Position numbers and translations under genes: made by a program. From Bacillus stratosphericus (lineage in GTDB: Bacteria > Bacillota > Bacilli > Bacillales > Bacillaceae), in assembly GCF_020524495.1 (NCBI RefSeq), contig NZ_JAIVLB010000011.1, positions 26,838 through 90,837 on the forward strand: DNA of 64,000 nt, given 5' to 3'. Of the stretch, positions 53,969-62,365 are shown in pieces. Within the stretch, counting starts at the first letter, position 1, and each line of letters starts with the position of its first letter. Below the pieces are notes generated by a model. That model saw only the letters and a list, made by a program, of their open reading frames with translations, searched no databases and was not told the DNA's origin.

Positions 53969-54190
53969 CTATGCATTAAATGATTGAGGCTGGTTAAACA
54001 GTGAAAAGTCCCATAGCATGGTGGCATTTGGATTACTTGTGAGGGACATATAATCACCTGAATTAAAGGCTCCTGCACCGCCGCTAGAGTGATTGACGGC
54101 CAAAGGAGCGATGGCCAGAACATCACCGAAAGTAGCGGCACCGTTCCCGTCTAATATCTCAATATGAATGGGTCCAACAATCGCAGGCAT
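53969..54190 (-). CDS. yueG: GerPA/GerPF-family spore germination protein, YueG copy 1
   Basis: A 73-residue paralogue of its downstream neighbour: MPAIVGPIHIEILDGNGAAT, FGDVLAIAPLAVNHSSGGAG, then a divergent middle and FNQPQSFNA at the end. The two share the first 11 residues, the spacing of the GDV motif and the last FNA, while the inner part differs. They are a duplication old enough to have diverged. GGGAGGAAAGCAAG precedes the ATG. Same strand as yueF upstream. Confidence 0.88.
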   Translation of the reverse strand: MPAIVGPIHIEILDGNGAATFGDVLAIAPLAVNHSSGGAGAFNSGDYMSLTSNPNATMLWDFSLFNQPQSFNA

Positions 54191-54257
54191 CTTGCTTTCC
54201 TCCCTATCTGCTTATGTGAGCCATCTTATGCAAAAAGGGAAAAGTTGTGCGTCTGCC

Positions 54258-55361
54258 CTAAACGTTTAAATGCTGTTCTTTTCGAGAACGTTGACGAAGC
54301 TGAATCAATCTCACAATATTTAGTGTAATGGCTTTGAGCAACGCATAAACAGGGACAGCAAAGATCATGCCAAGTATTCCGCCAAAGCTCCCTGCGCCAA
54401 TTAATAGCAGGATAATAGTCAATGGATGTGTGTTGAGACGCTTCCCAATGATTAATGGAGAAATCACGTTTCCATCAATTTGCTGGACGACAAGAATCAC
54501 AATCACTGTCACAACCGCTTTTCCAGGCGAATCAAGAAAGGCAATGAGCACAGCCGGCGCTGCGCCAAGATAAGGCCCAAGATACGGAATGACGTTTGTA
54601 ATAGCAATGATAATGCCAAGAATGAGCGCATATTTCACACCAATTAATAAATATCCGATAAAGCAAGCGACTCCAACAAATAAACATACAACAATTTGCC
54701 CCTGTATGTAAGCAGCAAGCGTGTCGTTTAATTCTTTGAAGATCTTCAGTCCTTCCTTGCGGTAAGGCATTGGCAAGAACTGAACAAGCTTGTCCGGAAA
54801 CTTATGCCCGTCTTTTAGCATATAAAATAAAATAAATGGAACCGTGATCACTACAAGTGCAATATTCGTAATCACGCCAAACACAGCAGACATACTTGAT
54901 GCAATATTTTCTGGTAAATCTTTTAATGTCGAAACGATCGTCTGTTCAAATTTGGAGACAGACACATAATCTTGGTTCATCATCCAATTAAATGTTTTAG
55001 AATGCGAGAAGTCGTTAATAAACTTTTGCATGTCCGTCACATAACCAGGGAAGCTTTTGACCAGTCCACCCACCTGCATGACAATGACAGGTCCAGCAAC
55101 ATTGACAATGAAGGTGATGAGTCCGATGAATAGAAGATAAATGATCAGAATGGCGAGTGTCCTAGGAATCTTCTTGGACAGGATTCGCACAATTGGATTA
55201 AAGATAAAAAAGAGAATCCCTGCCAGCAAGATGGGGACAAACAGTGTTGACGCAAATAAAATAATCGGCCGAAACAAAAACGAAACCTTTGTTGATACAT
55301 ACACAATGAGTAAAACAAGTAGTATTTGGAATGTCCAAAAATGGACTTTAGATTTTAACAA
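54258..55361 (-). CDS. yueF: AI-2E/TqsA-family permease (YueF)
   Basis: A 367-residue permease of the AI-2 exporter superfamily, paralogous to YubA at 1352. It has two N-terminal hydrophobic pairs (about 8-80), a soluble middle (about 90-150), the family FILFYMLKDG near residue 180, VIPYLGPYLGAAPAVLIAFL and QQIDGNVISPLIIGKRL. It may act as a Na+/H+ antiporter or small-molecule exporter; substrate not readable. It corresponds to B. subtilis YueF (369). It is transcribed with or just before the yueG pair. Confidence 0.9.
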   Translation of the reverse strand: MLKSKVHFWTFQILLVLLIVYVSTKVSFLFRPIILFASTLFVPILLAGILFFIFNPIVRILSKKIPRTLAILIIYLLFIGLITFIVNVAGPVIVMQVGGLVKSFPGYVTDMQKFINDFSHSKTFNWMMNQDYVSVSKFEQTIVSTLKDLPENIASSMSAVFGVITNIALVVITVPFILFYMLKDGHKFPDKLVQFLPMPYRKEGLKIFKELNDTLAAYIQGQIVVCLFVGVACFIGYLLIGVKYALILGIIIAITNVIPYLGPYLGAAPAVLIAFLDSPGKAVVTVIVILVVQQIDGNVISPLIIGKRLNTHPLTIILLLIGAGSFGGILGMIFAVPVYALLKAITLNIVRLIQLRQRSRKEQHLNV

Positions 55362-55512
55362 ATATGCTCCTCCTATTACGTATTGTTCTTATTAAAAACT
55401 ACTATTCCCCCCACCTTCTGTCAACTGCTTATCGTTTTAGAACCATATTTTTTGAAAAATAAAGAACAATTGGTATATCAAGCACTTTTTCCAGATATAC
55501 ATTCTGTAAGCA

Positions 55513-55548
55513 TGAAAAAAGCAGATACTAATGCATCTGCTTTTTACA
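55513..55548 (-). terminator. yuzF terminator
   Basis: Minus-strand stem AAAAAGCAGAT / ATCTGCTTTTT, loop GCATTAGT, overlapping the yuzF stop. Confidence 0.88.
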
Positions 55549-55780
55549 CTCTTTCACTGTGATCAGGCATCACCGACACGATTTGCTGGATTCTCACATA
55601 AAACACTGATTTTGCCCCCGCTTCAATCACAATATGATCCGGCATGACTTCCTTCAATTTTCCACGTACTGTATCTTTCACTGTTTGAACAATCAACCTC
55701 ATACCGACCACTTTCTGCAATGTTTGATAAACATATGGATCAACTAATGAAACAAGCTGTGGACTTCCTTGTTGTGCCAT
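55544..55780 (-). CDS. yuzF: YuzF family protein (DUF2642)
   Basis: A 78-residue protein of the DUF2642 family, the length of B. subtilis YuzF: VDPYVYQTLQKVVGMRLIVQ, then KGKLKEVMPDHIVIEAG-like sequence and VFYVRIQQIVSVMPDH. Related proteins are spore-coat associated. The ATG at 55780 has AAAGGGGCAGATAG upstream and was chosen over an ORF start at 55843. Function unknown. Confidence 0.85.
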   Translation of the reverse strand: MAQQGSPQLVSLVDPYVYQTLQKVVGMRLIVQTVKDTVRGKLKEVMPDHIVIEAGAKSVFYVRIQQIVSVMPDHSERV

Positions 55781-55960
55781 CCTATCTGCCCCTTTACTTG
55801 TGTATTTACCCACAGCGTATGCAATGACCCATGTGAATGTCAATCGGCAAACCTAAAACATTAGTACTACATTTTTACAAATTGTATGTTTTTACTTTTT
55901 TTAGAAGTATAATAGATTGGTGCTGCCAACAACTTAAATTATTTGAAGAGGTGAATGATC

Positions 55961-57451
55961 TTGAAAAAATTAATCTGTATCGTTACTGTTATGCTCTTTC
56001 TATCCTCTGCAAGTTATGCGTATGCAGGCACAATTGGAGATGAACCTGGAACACCAGGCAAGTGGTTTAAAGGGGAAGAGCCGGTTCAAAAAGACGAGGC
56101 AAAACCCCCACTTGTTTTTGTTCATGGCATTAACGGCTCCTCCTCCACATGGTTTGATCGAAACGATATGGCAAAACAGGCTGTTCTGAATGGATACGAA
56201 AGCGCATTCATAGATTTGTATCCAGATCAGGACATGAAAAAGAATGGTAAACTATTAGCCGAAAAGCTAAAAGAGATTTATGATATTTTCGGAAGAAAAC
56301 TCATTATAATCGGTTATAGTAAAGGCGGGGTGGATACACAATCTGCACTTGTCTATTACAACGCCCATCCATATGTAGATAAAGTCATCACACTCGGGTC
56401 TCCTCATTACGGAACGCCGTTAGCCGATTTAGCGTATAGCAAAGTCGGTAGTTGGCTTGCGCAAATTCTTGGACAAAAAAGCCACGCGCTCTATTCTTTA
56501 CAAACGGGTCCCATGGCCGCTTTTCGAAGTGAAACCGACCGGCTAGAGACGTTCCCAAATAAATATGTCACCTATTCTGGTTCAGAATGGGGAACTTTTG
56601 GCAGTGTATTGTATTTAGGCGGCATGTACTTAAAGAGCTTTGGTGCAAACGACGGCGCCGTCACGGTCAGCAGCACAAGGTTATCGTATGCAAACAATAT
56701 CTTAACGGGAAAATGGGATCACTTTTCGATCAAAAACGGCACAATCATGTTCCCAGTGTTCAAAAACCATCTACTAGCAAACATCGCAAATACTGAAAAT
56801 GAAGATGACCCGAAACAACATGATCCAGCCTCTACTGAGCTGAATACAGACGTTTATGTAAAAGGCGGGGAAAATGAAAAGGATAAAACAGAGGAGTTCT
56901 ATGTAGAGGAAGGAACGAATGGCTTATCGATTCAGTGGTTAAATACAAGGCAAGAAGCAAAGCTGGAAATTGTCTCCCCAACTGGAGATGTCTTAACAAA
57001 ACTTAAGACAACGGAAGCATCATTCCCATATGAAGGCGCATATTCACACCATGTGCAAATCAATAAACCCGTTCCTGGAAAATGGACGATTCGATCAAAT
57101 TCAGGAAAAAAGGCTCCTTATTTACTGCTTGTTTCCTATGATTCACCATTAAATGAAGAAATTAAAGTGGCAGCAGCGAAATCAGGAGATGCATCAACAC
57201 ATTCTAGCAGTCTGATCAAACAATTAAGCAAAAAAGTAGAAACCATTTACTTTAAAGATGCAAAAAAAGATCATCCACTGAAAACGACGAGTTCTTCATC
57301 AGATGTTCAATTGAACAAAGAAGGTGCTTATTCGGTCACGGTGCATTACACAGGACTCACTGCGTCAGGAACATCTGCGTTTAACCGAACCGTTATTCGC
57401 ACATTGTATGTGGATCAGCATGGAACGATTCATGGAGACATTCCCTACTAA
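55961..57451 (+). CDS. secreted lipase/esterase-like alpha/beta hydrolase
   Basis: A 496-residue exported hydrolase. The signal peptide is KKLICIVTVMLFLSSASYAY with a likely cut after AYA (residue 22). The hydrolase domain (about 45-270) has the oxyanion sequence FVHGINGSSS, nucleophile Ser120 in GYSKGG, acid candidate in GANDGAVTVSS and His in KWDHFSIKNG. A beta-rich C-terminal half (about 290-496) of unknown family probably binds substrate or the cell wall. The TTG at 55961 has GAAGAGGTG 7-8 nt upstream; the ATG at 55955 is too close. It is absent from the corresponding B. subtilis locus, where yuzF and yueE adjoin, so it was gained here or lost there. Probably a lipase; not proven. Confidence 0.82.
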   Translation: MKKLICIVTVMLFLSSASYAYAGTIGDEPGTPGKWFKGEEPVQKDEAKPPLVFVHGINGSSSTWFDRNDMAKQAVLNGYESAFIDLYPDQDMKKNGKLLAEKLKEIYDIFGRKLIIIGYSKGGVDTQSALVYYNAHPYVDKVITLGSPHYGTPLADLAYSKVGSWLAQILGQKSHALYSLQTGPMAAFRSETDRLETFPNKYVTYSGSEWGTFGSVLYLGGMYLKSFGANDGAVTVSSTRLSYANNILTGKWDHFSIKNGTIMFPVFKNHLLANIANTENEDDPKQHDPASTELNTDVYVKGGENEKDKTEEFYVEEGTNGLSIQWLNTRQEAKLEIVSPTGDVLTKLKTTEASFPYEGAYSHHVQINKPVPGKWTIRSNSGKKAPYLLLVSYDSPLNEEIKVAAAKSGDASTHSSSLIKQLSKKVETIYFKDAKKDHPLKTTSSSSDVQLNKEGAYSVTVHYTGLTASGTSAFNRTVIRTLYVDQHGTIHGDIPY

Positions 57452-57981
57452 ACAGAGCGTTTCATCGGCTGAAGTGCCTGCTGCACTTTCTGATCCAATT
57501 CAGCAATTTTTTTCATTGCCAATGATTCATCTATTTGTCTGTAGTGATGGTGTCCGCCAGGCTCTTCATCCATTTCATCTGCTTTCTTCACAATTTGCTG
57601 GAGTGTGTTCTTATGCAGGTCGCCCTCTGGCAAATAAGAATCTGTGTGAAGCAGAATCGCAAGCGCAATATCTTTGGCTGCTTTTGGTTCCTCACTGAGT
57701 CGTATGAGCAGCTTGTGTGCCCGCTCTGCACCTTTAATCGCATGAATATCATTTCGTCTATATGTCTCGTAATCCCATTCTCCACCTGCTGTATACCATT
57801 CATAGTGACCAATGTCATGCAAGAGTGCTGCTTTCACAGCAAGGTCTGGGTTAATTCCTGCTTGCATCGCCAGTTTGAATGCATGATAAGCACAAGCAAT
57901 TGCATGGGCTTTTCCTGAACGATTTAAATATTTTTGAGCGACTGGATGGGTATAAACATCCATTAATGTAACCTTTCTCAT
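57448..57981 (-). CDS. yueE: HD-domain phosphohydrolase (YueE)
   Basis: A 177-residue HD-superfamily protein (B. subtilis YueE 178). The metal-binding HD motif is AALLHDIGHYEWY, preceded by HAIACAYHAFKLAMQAG and followed by HAIKGAERAHKLL and AILLHTDSYLPEGDLH. Probable nucleotide phosphohydrolase; substrate unknown. Its end overlaps the lipase-like gene by 4 bp on the opposite strand. Confidence 0.92.
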   Translation of the reverse strand: MRKVTLMDVYTHPVAQKYLNRSGKAHAIACAYHAFKLAMQAGINPDLAVKAALLHDIGHYEWYTAGGEWDYETYRRNDIHAIKGAERAHKLLIRLSEEPKAAKDIALAILLHTDSYLPEGDLHKNTLQQIVKKADEMDEEPGGHHHYRQIDESLAMKKIAELDQKVQQALQPMKRSV

Positions 57982-58144
57982 GGAAACCCCTCCTTATCTA
58001 TATTTTAAGCATCCTAACATATTCTGAAAAGAAACTCAAATGTTCTGTCATACTTCATATGAGTTGCAAAATTAGCTTATGCCACGTAAGCTGTCTTTGC
58101 TTGTACAATACGAAAAAAGCAGTCATTATAACTGCTTTAGATTG

Positions 58145-58190
58145 TTGACAAAAGGGCTAAAATGAGCTTTATTTTAGCCCCTTGTCTTCT
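58145..58190. terminator. terminator-like element, copy A of a duplicated sequence
   Basis: Stem GGGCTAAAAT / ATTTTAGCCC around GAGCTTT. The element plus its flank TTGTCTTCTTTTCAGCGT is nearly repeated at 62303-62353. Confidence 0.8.
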
Positions 58191-58192
58191 TT

Positions 58193-58830
58193 TCAGCGTG
58201 ATTGAAAACCTTTGAAGTCTAGGAAGGACGAGTACTGGAGCGGAGCACCAGCTGGATCATCTGCTAAAAGATCGAGCCAATTACCAGCCACTGCATCTGG
58301 ACTCTTCAGCGTGCCTGTTTCATATAATTTCTGAAAACATTCAATTTGTTCGAAATCCTGTTTTGATGACTTTCTAATCTCTTCCTGCATATCTGTATCA
58401 ATCGTGCCGGGTGAAAAGGAAAAAGTCGTGTTCGGGTGTGCCTCGTCTTGCTGTTCCTCATGTAAAGTCCTCATAAACATATCAAGCCCTGCCTTTGTGC
58501 TAAAGTATCACTCCATCCTTTGTATGGATTTTTGGCCGCTCTAGAAGAAAGATGAACGATCGTTTTCTTCCCTTTGAATGATTGAGTCTGTTCGGCAAAT
58601 ACATGACTCAGAAAAACCGGAATAACAAGGTTTAACATATAATGCTGATGAAGTGTATCCTGTCCGCATCCATTAGCTCTTCCCTTTTCACCGCTAACTT
58701 TGCCAGCAAGGCTGTCATCTTATTTTTATAGTCTTTCAAGTATTGAGCTTCAAACTCTTTAATCAGCTCTTCTTGAGACGCTTTCACAAGGTGAGTTAAT
58801 CCAGTTGATTGCACGGGAATTGCATCTTCT
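58193..58830 (-). pseudogene. yueD: broken short-chain dehydrogenase yueD (benzil reductase type)
   Basis: Minus-strand pieces align with B. subtilis YueD (about 243 residues): KDYKNKMTALLAKLAVKREE, then HYMLNLVIPVFLSHVFAEQT and KTIVHLSSRAAKNPYKGWS. After a frameshift come GLDMFMRTL and FSFSPGTIDTDMQEEIRKSS, SPDAVAGNWLDLLADD and SSFLDFKGFQSR. The YxxxK active-site region is disrupted by the shift (GWSDTLAQRQ where SAYCSSK-type sequence is expected). The N-terminal TGxxxGxG cofactor motif is absent. It is inactive as an SDR. Position next to yueE is conserved. Confidence 0.85.
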
Positions 58831-59106
58831 CTCTATTTCTGAACAGATTGAATGGCACCATCAGTTGTTTTTCGCTCTTAATCTAGTATTTAACAGTTTT
58901 TCGGTCATATATTCTTAATAAGTGCACGCACGCTAATTTATTTTTTACTACGTTATGATTGTACTATTAGTATTCATTCATAACCAATGTGCTCAGATCT
59001 AAAGTTTTCTGTTTTTTAAAGTTTATGACATTTTGTTATTGATTTACGAGCCTGATTCTCTTCATAATGTAAGTACGTGAAATATTCGAAAAAGCAGGGG
59101 TTTTTT

Positions 59107-60336
59107 ATGACAAAAAAGATAGATCCGTTTAAGTATAGTCTTGATCGTTTAGAGGATGTGGCAGATCAAATTAGTGATGTGCTCAATTGCCCTATTACTA
59201 TAGAAGATACTCATCATCGATTAATAGCATATAGTACACACAATGATTTCACTGATCCCGCTAGAACTTCTACCATTATCTCCCGCCGTGTACCGGAAAA
59301 AGTCATTAATCGCCTTTGGAAGGACGGCATTATTCCTACACTCCTTAAAACAGGGGAACCGCTTCGTGTACCCCAAATTGCCGAAGTGGGTCTTTCTAGC
59401 AGAGTCTCCATTTCGATCTGGAAGGACAAAGAGGTGCTTGGATTTATCTGGGCTATTGAATCAACGCAGCCTTTTTCAGAAGAAGACATGGACCTTCTCA
59501 AGATGGCCGCACATGCCGTTAAAAACAAATTGCTCAATTTACAAATTCGAAAAACGAAAACAGAAGAACGCAATCAGGAGCTTTTTTGGAAGATGCTCAC
59601 AGGTCATATTCACGAAAAGGGTGAGATGCTTGACCTATTTTTGAGACTTGGCATGAGATGCCCGGATACGTATGCCATTATCATCTTTCGTCTTCGCGAC
59701 GAACTCACAGAGGAGACGGAAAAAAAGCTTTCCTATCTGCTTGAAACAACGCAGCAAGTGCAGGTGCTATTAACGACTGTTGATTTTCACGAATTGATTA
59801 TTCTTGTCGCACCTAAAACGGAGCACCCGCTTCAGGATATTAAACAATTCACAAGCGGCATGCTTCAGCAACTGTCTGACCGCTATCATATCCATCACGT
59901 TCAGGCGGCCATTGGCGGAATTTATGATCATATCACTCATATTCAGCCCTCCTATAAAGAAGCACTTGCTGTATTAAAAACAAAAGAACGCTTCCCTGTT
60001 GAAACGGAACGGTTAAACAGTTTTTCTGAACTTGGCATTTATCAATATTTAGATGTGCTTGCTGAAAAACGAAAGAGCTCGTCTTATTCCAGTTACTCGT
60101 TATCAAAGCTGGAGGATTACGACCTAAGGCATCATTCTAACCTAGTCGAGACCCTTGAACGGTTTATTGATTGTGACAGCAATGCCAATGTTGCCGCAAA
60201 GCAGTTAAACATTCATATCAACACCTTGAATTACAGACTGAAGCGGATTACAGACATTGCAGAAATAGATTTAAAAAACATGAATGAGAAAATGACCATT
60301 TATCTTGATATGAAGCTAAAAAACGTCTATTTGTGA
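59107..60336 (+). CDS. adeR: PucR-type activator of alanine dehydrogenase AdeR
   Basis: A 409-residue PucR/CdaR-family regulator. An N-terminal sensor region (about 1-150, DVLNCPITIEDTHHRLIAYS) is followed by a GGDEF-like CdaR part (about 165-290, without catalytic GGDEF). The C-terminal helix-turn-helix is NANVAAKQLNIHINTLNYRL. It corresponds to B. subtilis AdeR, which activates ald in response to alanine. The ATG at 59107 (MTKKIDPFKY) has GCAGGGG upstream and is preferred over 59077. It lies 111 bp upstream of ald with a terminator between. Confidence 0.93.
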   Translation: MTKKIDPFKYSLDRLEDVADQISDVLNCPITIEDTHHRLIAYSTHNDFTDPARTSTIISRRVPEKVINRLWKDGIIPTLLKTGEPLRVPQIAEVGLSSRVSISIWKDKEVLGFIWAIESTQPFSEEDMDLLKMAAHAVKNKLLNLQIRKTKTEERNQELFWKMLTGHIHEKGEMLDLFLRLGMRCPDTYAIIIFRLRDELTEETEKKLSYLLETTQQVQVLLTTVDFHELIILVAPKTEHPLQDIKQFTSGMLQQLSDRYHIHHVQAAIGGIYDHITHIQPSYKEALAVLKTKERFPVETERLNSFSELGIYQYLDVLAEKRKSSSYSSYSLSKLEDYDLRHHSNLVETLERFIDCDSNANVAAKQLNIHINTLNYRLKRITDIAEIDLKNMNEKMTIYLDMKLKNVYL

Positions 60337-60358
60337 AATTTCACAAAGAGGCGTTTTT
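60323..60358 (+). terminator. adeR terminator overlapping the stop codon
   Basis: Stem AACGTCTATTTGTGAAA ... TTTCACAAAGAGGCGTT with one mismatch, then TTTTTT; the adeR stop lies in the stem. Its T-run keeps adeR from reading through into ald. Confidence 0.85.
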
Positions 60359-60447
60359 TTATTTTTTGTTTCAACCGAAGAATTTTCTAAACTTTCAGGA
60401 TACACTATACATACAATATCAATAGACAAACATAGGAGGAAATAAAT

Positions 60448-61584
60448 ATGATCATCGGCATTCCGAAGGAGATAAAGAACAATGAAAACCGAGTGGCATT
60501 AACACCAGGAGCAGCTTCTCAATTGCTTTCTGCTGGACACCAGATTTTAATTGAAACAAACGCTGGTTCTGGAAGCGGATTCACTGATGACGATTATGTA
60601 TCTGTTGGTGCAGAGATTCTTGATCAGGCAAAAGATGTGTGGTCATCTTCTGATATGATTATGAAGGTTAAAGAACCATTATCTGAAGAGTATCCGTATT
60701 TCAGAGAAGGTCTCATCTTATTTACGTACCTGCATCTCGCAGCAGAGCCCTCCTTGGCTGAAGCATTAAAACAAAAAGGCGTCACAGCCATTGCTTATGA
60801 AACGGTAACAGACGGGAAATCCCTTCCCCTGTTAACACCTATGTCAGAAGTGGCAGGCAGAATGGCCGCTCAAATCGGTGCACAATTTTTAGAAAAGACA
60901 AAAGGCGGAAAAGGCATTTTGCTCGCAGGCGTGCCAGGGGTATCAAGGGGAAAAGTGACCATTATAGGTGGCGGTGTTGTTGGAACAAATGCAGCGAAAA
61001 TGGCTATCGGACTTGGCGCAGATGTAACTCTCATTGATTTAAATGCGGAACGATTGCGTCAACTTGACGATCAGTTTGGTCATCAAATGAAAACGTTAAT
61101 GTCTAACCCCGTCAACATTGCAGATTCAGTCAGTGAGGCAGACCTTCTCATTTGCGCCGTTCTTATCCCAGGGGCAAAAGCACCAACCCTTGTGACAGAA
61201 GAAATGGTGAAACAAATGAAGCCTGGTTCCGTCATTGTCGATGTAGCCATTGATCAAGGTGGCATTGTGGAAACAGTTGACCATATCACAACACATGATC
61301 AGCCCACTTATAAAAAACACGGCATTTTACATTATGCCGTCGCCAATATGCCAGGTGCGGTTCCGAGAACATCAACTGTTGCTTTAACAAATGTCACCGT
61401 TCCTTACGCACTGCAAATTGCAAATAAAGGCGCTGCAAAAGCCATCAAAGAAAACAACGCCATCGCAGAAGGGGTCAATGTCATGAACGGACATATCACA
61501 TATGAAGCCGTCGCTCGTGATCTAGGCTATGATTACGTGCCTGTAAGTAAAGCAATTGATACGTCTTTTATGACAGAAGCTTAA
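60448..61584 (+). CDS. ald: alanine dehydrogenase
   Basis: NAD-dependent L-alanine dehydrogenase (alanine + NAD+ to pyruvate + ammonia + NADH), used to grow on alanine and in sporulation. It has 378 residues. Catalytic Lys75 (IMKVKEPL) and His96 (YLHLAAEPS) are present. The NAD-binding GxGxxG is in [17 protein letters not shown] (residues 174-179), with the acidic Asp after LIDLN at the end of the second strand. GGAGG precedes the ATG. Regulated by AdeR upstream. Ends at a clean hairpin terminator. Confidence 0.97.
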   Translation: MIIGIPKEIKNNENRVALTPGAASQLLSAGHQILIETNAGSGSGFTDDDYVSVGAEILDQAKDVWSSSDMIMKVKEPLSEEYPYFREGLILFTYLHLAAEPSLAEALKQKGVTAIAYETVTDGKSLPLLTPMSEVAGRMAAQIGAQFLEKTKGGKGILLAGVPGVSRGKVTIIGGGVVGTNAAKMAIGLGADVTLIDLNAERLRQLDDQFGHQMKTLMSNPVNIADSVSEADLLICAVLIPGAKAPTLVTEEMVKQMKPGSVIVDVAIDQGGIVETVDHITTHDQPTYKKHGILHYAVANMPGAVPRTSTVALTNVTVPYALQIANKGAAKAIKENNAIAEGVNVMNGHITYEAVARDLGYDYVPVSKAIDTSFMTEA

Positions 61585-61590
61585 TATGCC

Positions 61591-61617
61591 ACCCGCCCTT
61601 TACATGGGCGGGTTTTA
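61591..61617 (+). terminator. ald terminator
   Basis: Stem ACCCGCCC / GGGCGGGT around TTTACAT, then TTTTATT. Confidence 0.88.
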
Positions 61618-61670
61618 TTGTTAACCAAAAAATAATAAAGGTTGACAAAAGTTTCTCTTCCCCTTAATCT
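61618..61670 (+). promoter_or_regulatory. BirA operator overlapping the bioY promoter
   Basis: TTGTTAAC (61618-61625), 15 nt, then GTTGACAA (61641-61648) is a near-perfect BirA (biotin repressor) palindrome as known from B. subtilis bio operons. The -35 box TTGACA (61643-61648) lies inside the right half-site and TAATCT (61665-61670) is the -10 at a 16-nt spacer, so biotinylated BirA would block RNA polymerase directly. Confidence 0.88.
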
Positions 61671-61700
61671 ATTTGTACAGTTAAGACAGGGGGAAACATC

Positions 61701-62297
61701 ATGCAAAAGAAGACAAGAACTGCTGACTTTGTGCTAGTCGGAATGTTTGCCGCACTAATGGCTATAGGTGCAAATATCACATCGATCGTGCCGTTTTTAC
61801 AGGTCGGCGGAATTCCACTCACGATGCAGCCGTTTTTTTGTGTCCTTGCTGGTCTTTTGCTTGGCAGACGGCTTGGCGCATTAGCCATGATTGTATATGC
61901 CTTAGTTGGGATTGCTGGAGCACCTGTATTCGCACAATTTTCAGCAGGGTTTGGTGTCATTTTAGGCAAAAGCGGCGGCTTTGTGTTATCGTACATTCCT
62001 GCTGCCTGGCTTGCCGGATTCATTCTAGAAAAAAGAAAACACCCTGGCTTTGGCCACTTTTTGCTTGCAGCCATTGCTGGAACGACCGTGATGTATGTGA
62101 TCGGGACAACCTATATGTACATCGCGTTAAATGTTTGGCTGAATGCACCGATTTCTTATCAAACAACGTGGTTCTTCATGATCTGGTTTATGGTAAAAGA
62201 TTATGCTTTCACCATTTTACTTGCAATGCTGGCACCTAAAATTTATCGCTCTGTTTCAAAAGCCACATCTTTTCGAAAAGAACAAACTGCTTCCTAA
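61701..62297 (+). CDS. bioY: biotin ECF transporter S-component BioY
   Basis: A 198-residue integral membrane protein with about six TM helices. It is the BioY family S-component that binds and imports biotin, alone or with an energy-coupling module. Conserved parts are VGGIPLTMQPFFCVLAGLLL, LGRRLGALAMIVYALVGIAG and GTTVMYVIGTTYMYIA. It corresponds to B. subtilis YuiG/BioYB. CAGGGGGAAACATC precedes the ATG. The BirA operator upstream predicts biotin-repressed expression. Confidence 0.95.
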   Translation: MQKKTRTADFVLVGMFAALMAIGANITSIVPFLQVGGIPLTMQPFFCVLAGLLLGRRLGALAMIVYALVGIAGAPVFAQFSAGFGVILGKSGGFVLSYIPAAWLAGFILEKRKHPGFGHFLLAAIAGTTVMYVIGTTYMYIALNVWLNAPISYQTTWFFMIWFMVKDYAFTILLAMLAPKIYRSVSKATSFRKEQTAS

Positions 62298-62302
62298 ATA
62301 TC

Positions 62303-62353
62303 AAAAAAGGCTAAAATGATCTATATTTTAGCCTTTTGTTTCTTTTCAGCGTA
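62303..62353. terminator. terminator between bioY and yuiF, copy B of a duplicated sequence
   Basis: Stem AAGGCTAAAAT / ATTTTAGCCTT around GATCTAT serves both convergent genes. The element and its flank TTGTTTCTTTTCAGCGT nearly repeat the sequence at 58145-58198. Confidence 0.85.
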
Positions 62354-62365
62354 AAACATTTCATG

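Noticed and set aside
53668..54141. 157-codon ORF spanning both yueG copies
   Set aside because: It reads the second copy in frame but the first copy out of frame. Two separate ATGs with ribosome-binding sites give two family-length proteins.
61664..62074. 136-codon minus-strand ORF over bioY
   Set aside because: Shadow of the bioY coding frame, with Pro/Thr/Ala-rich composition and no start signal.
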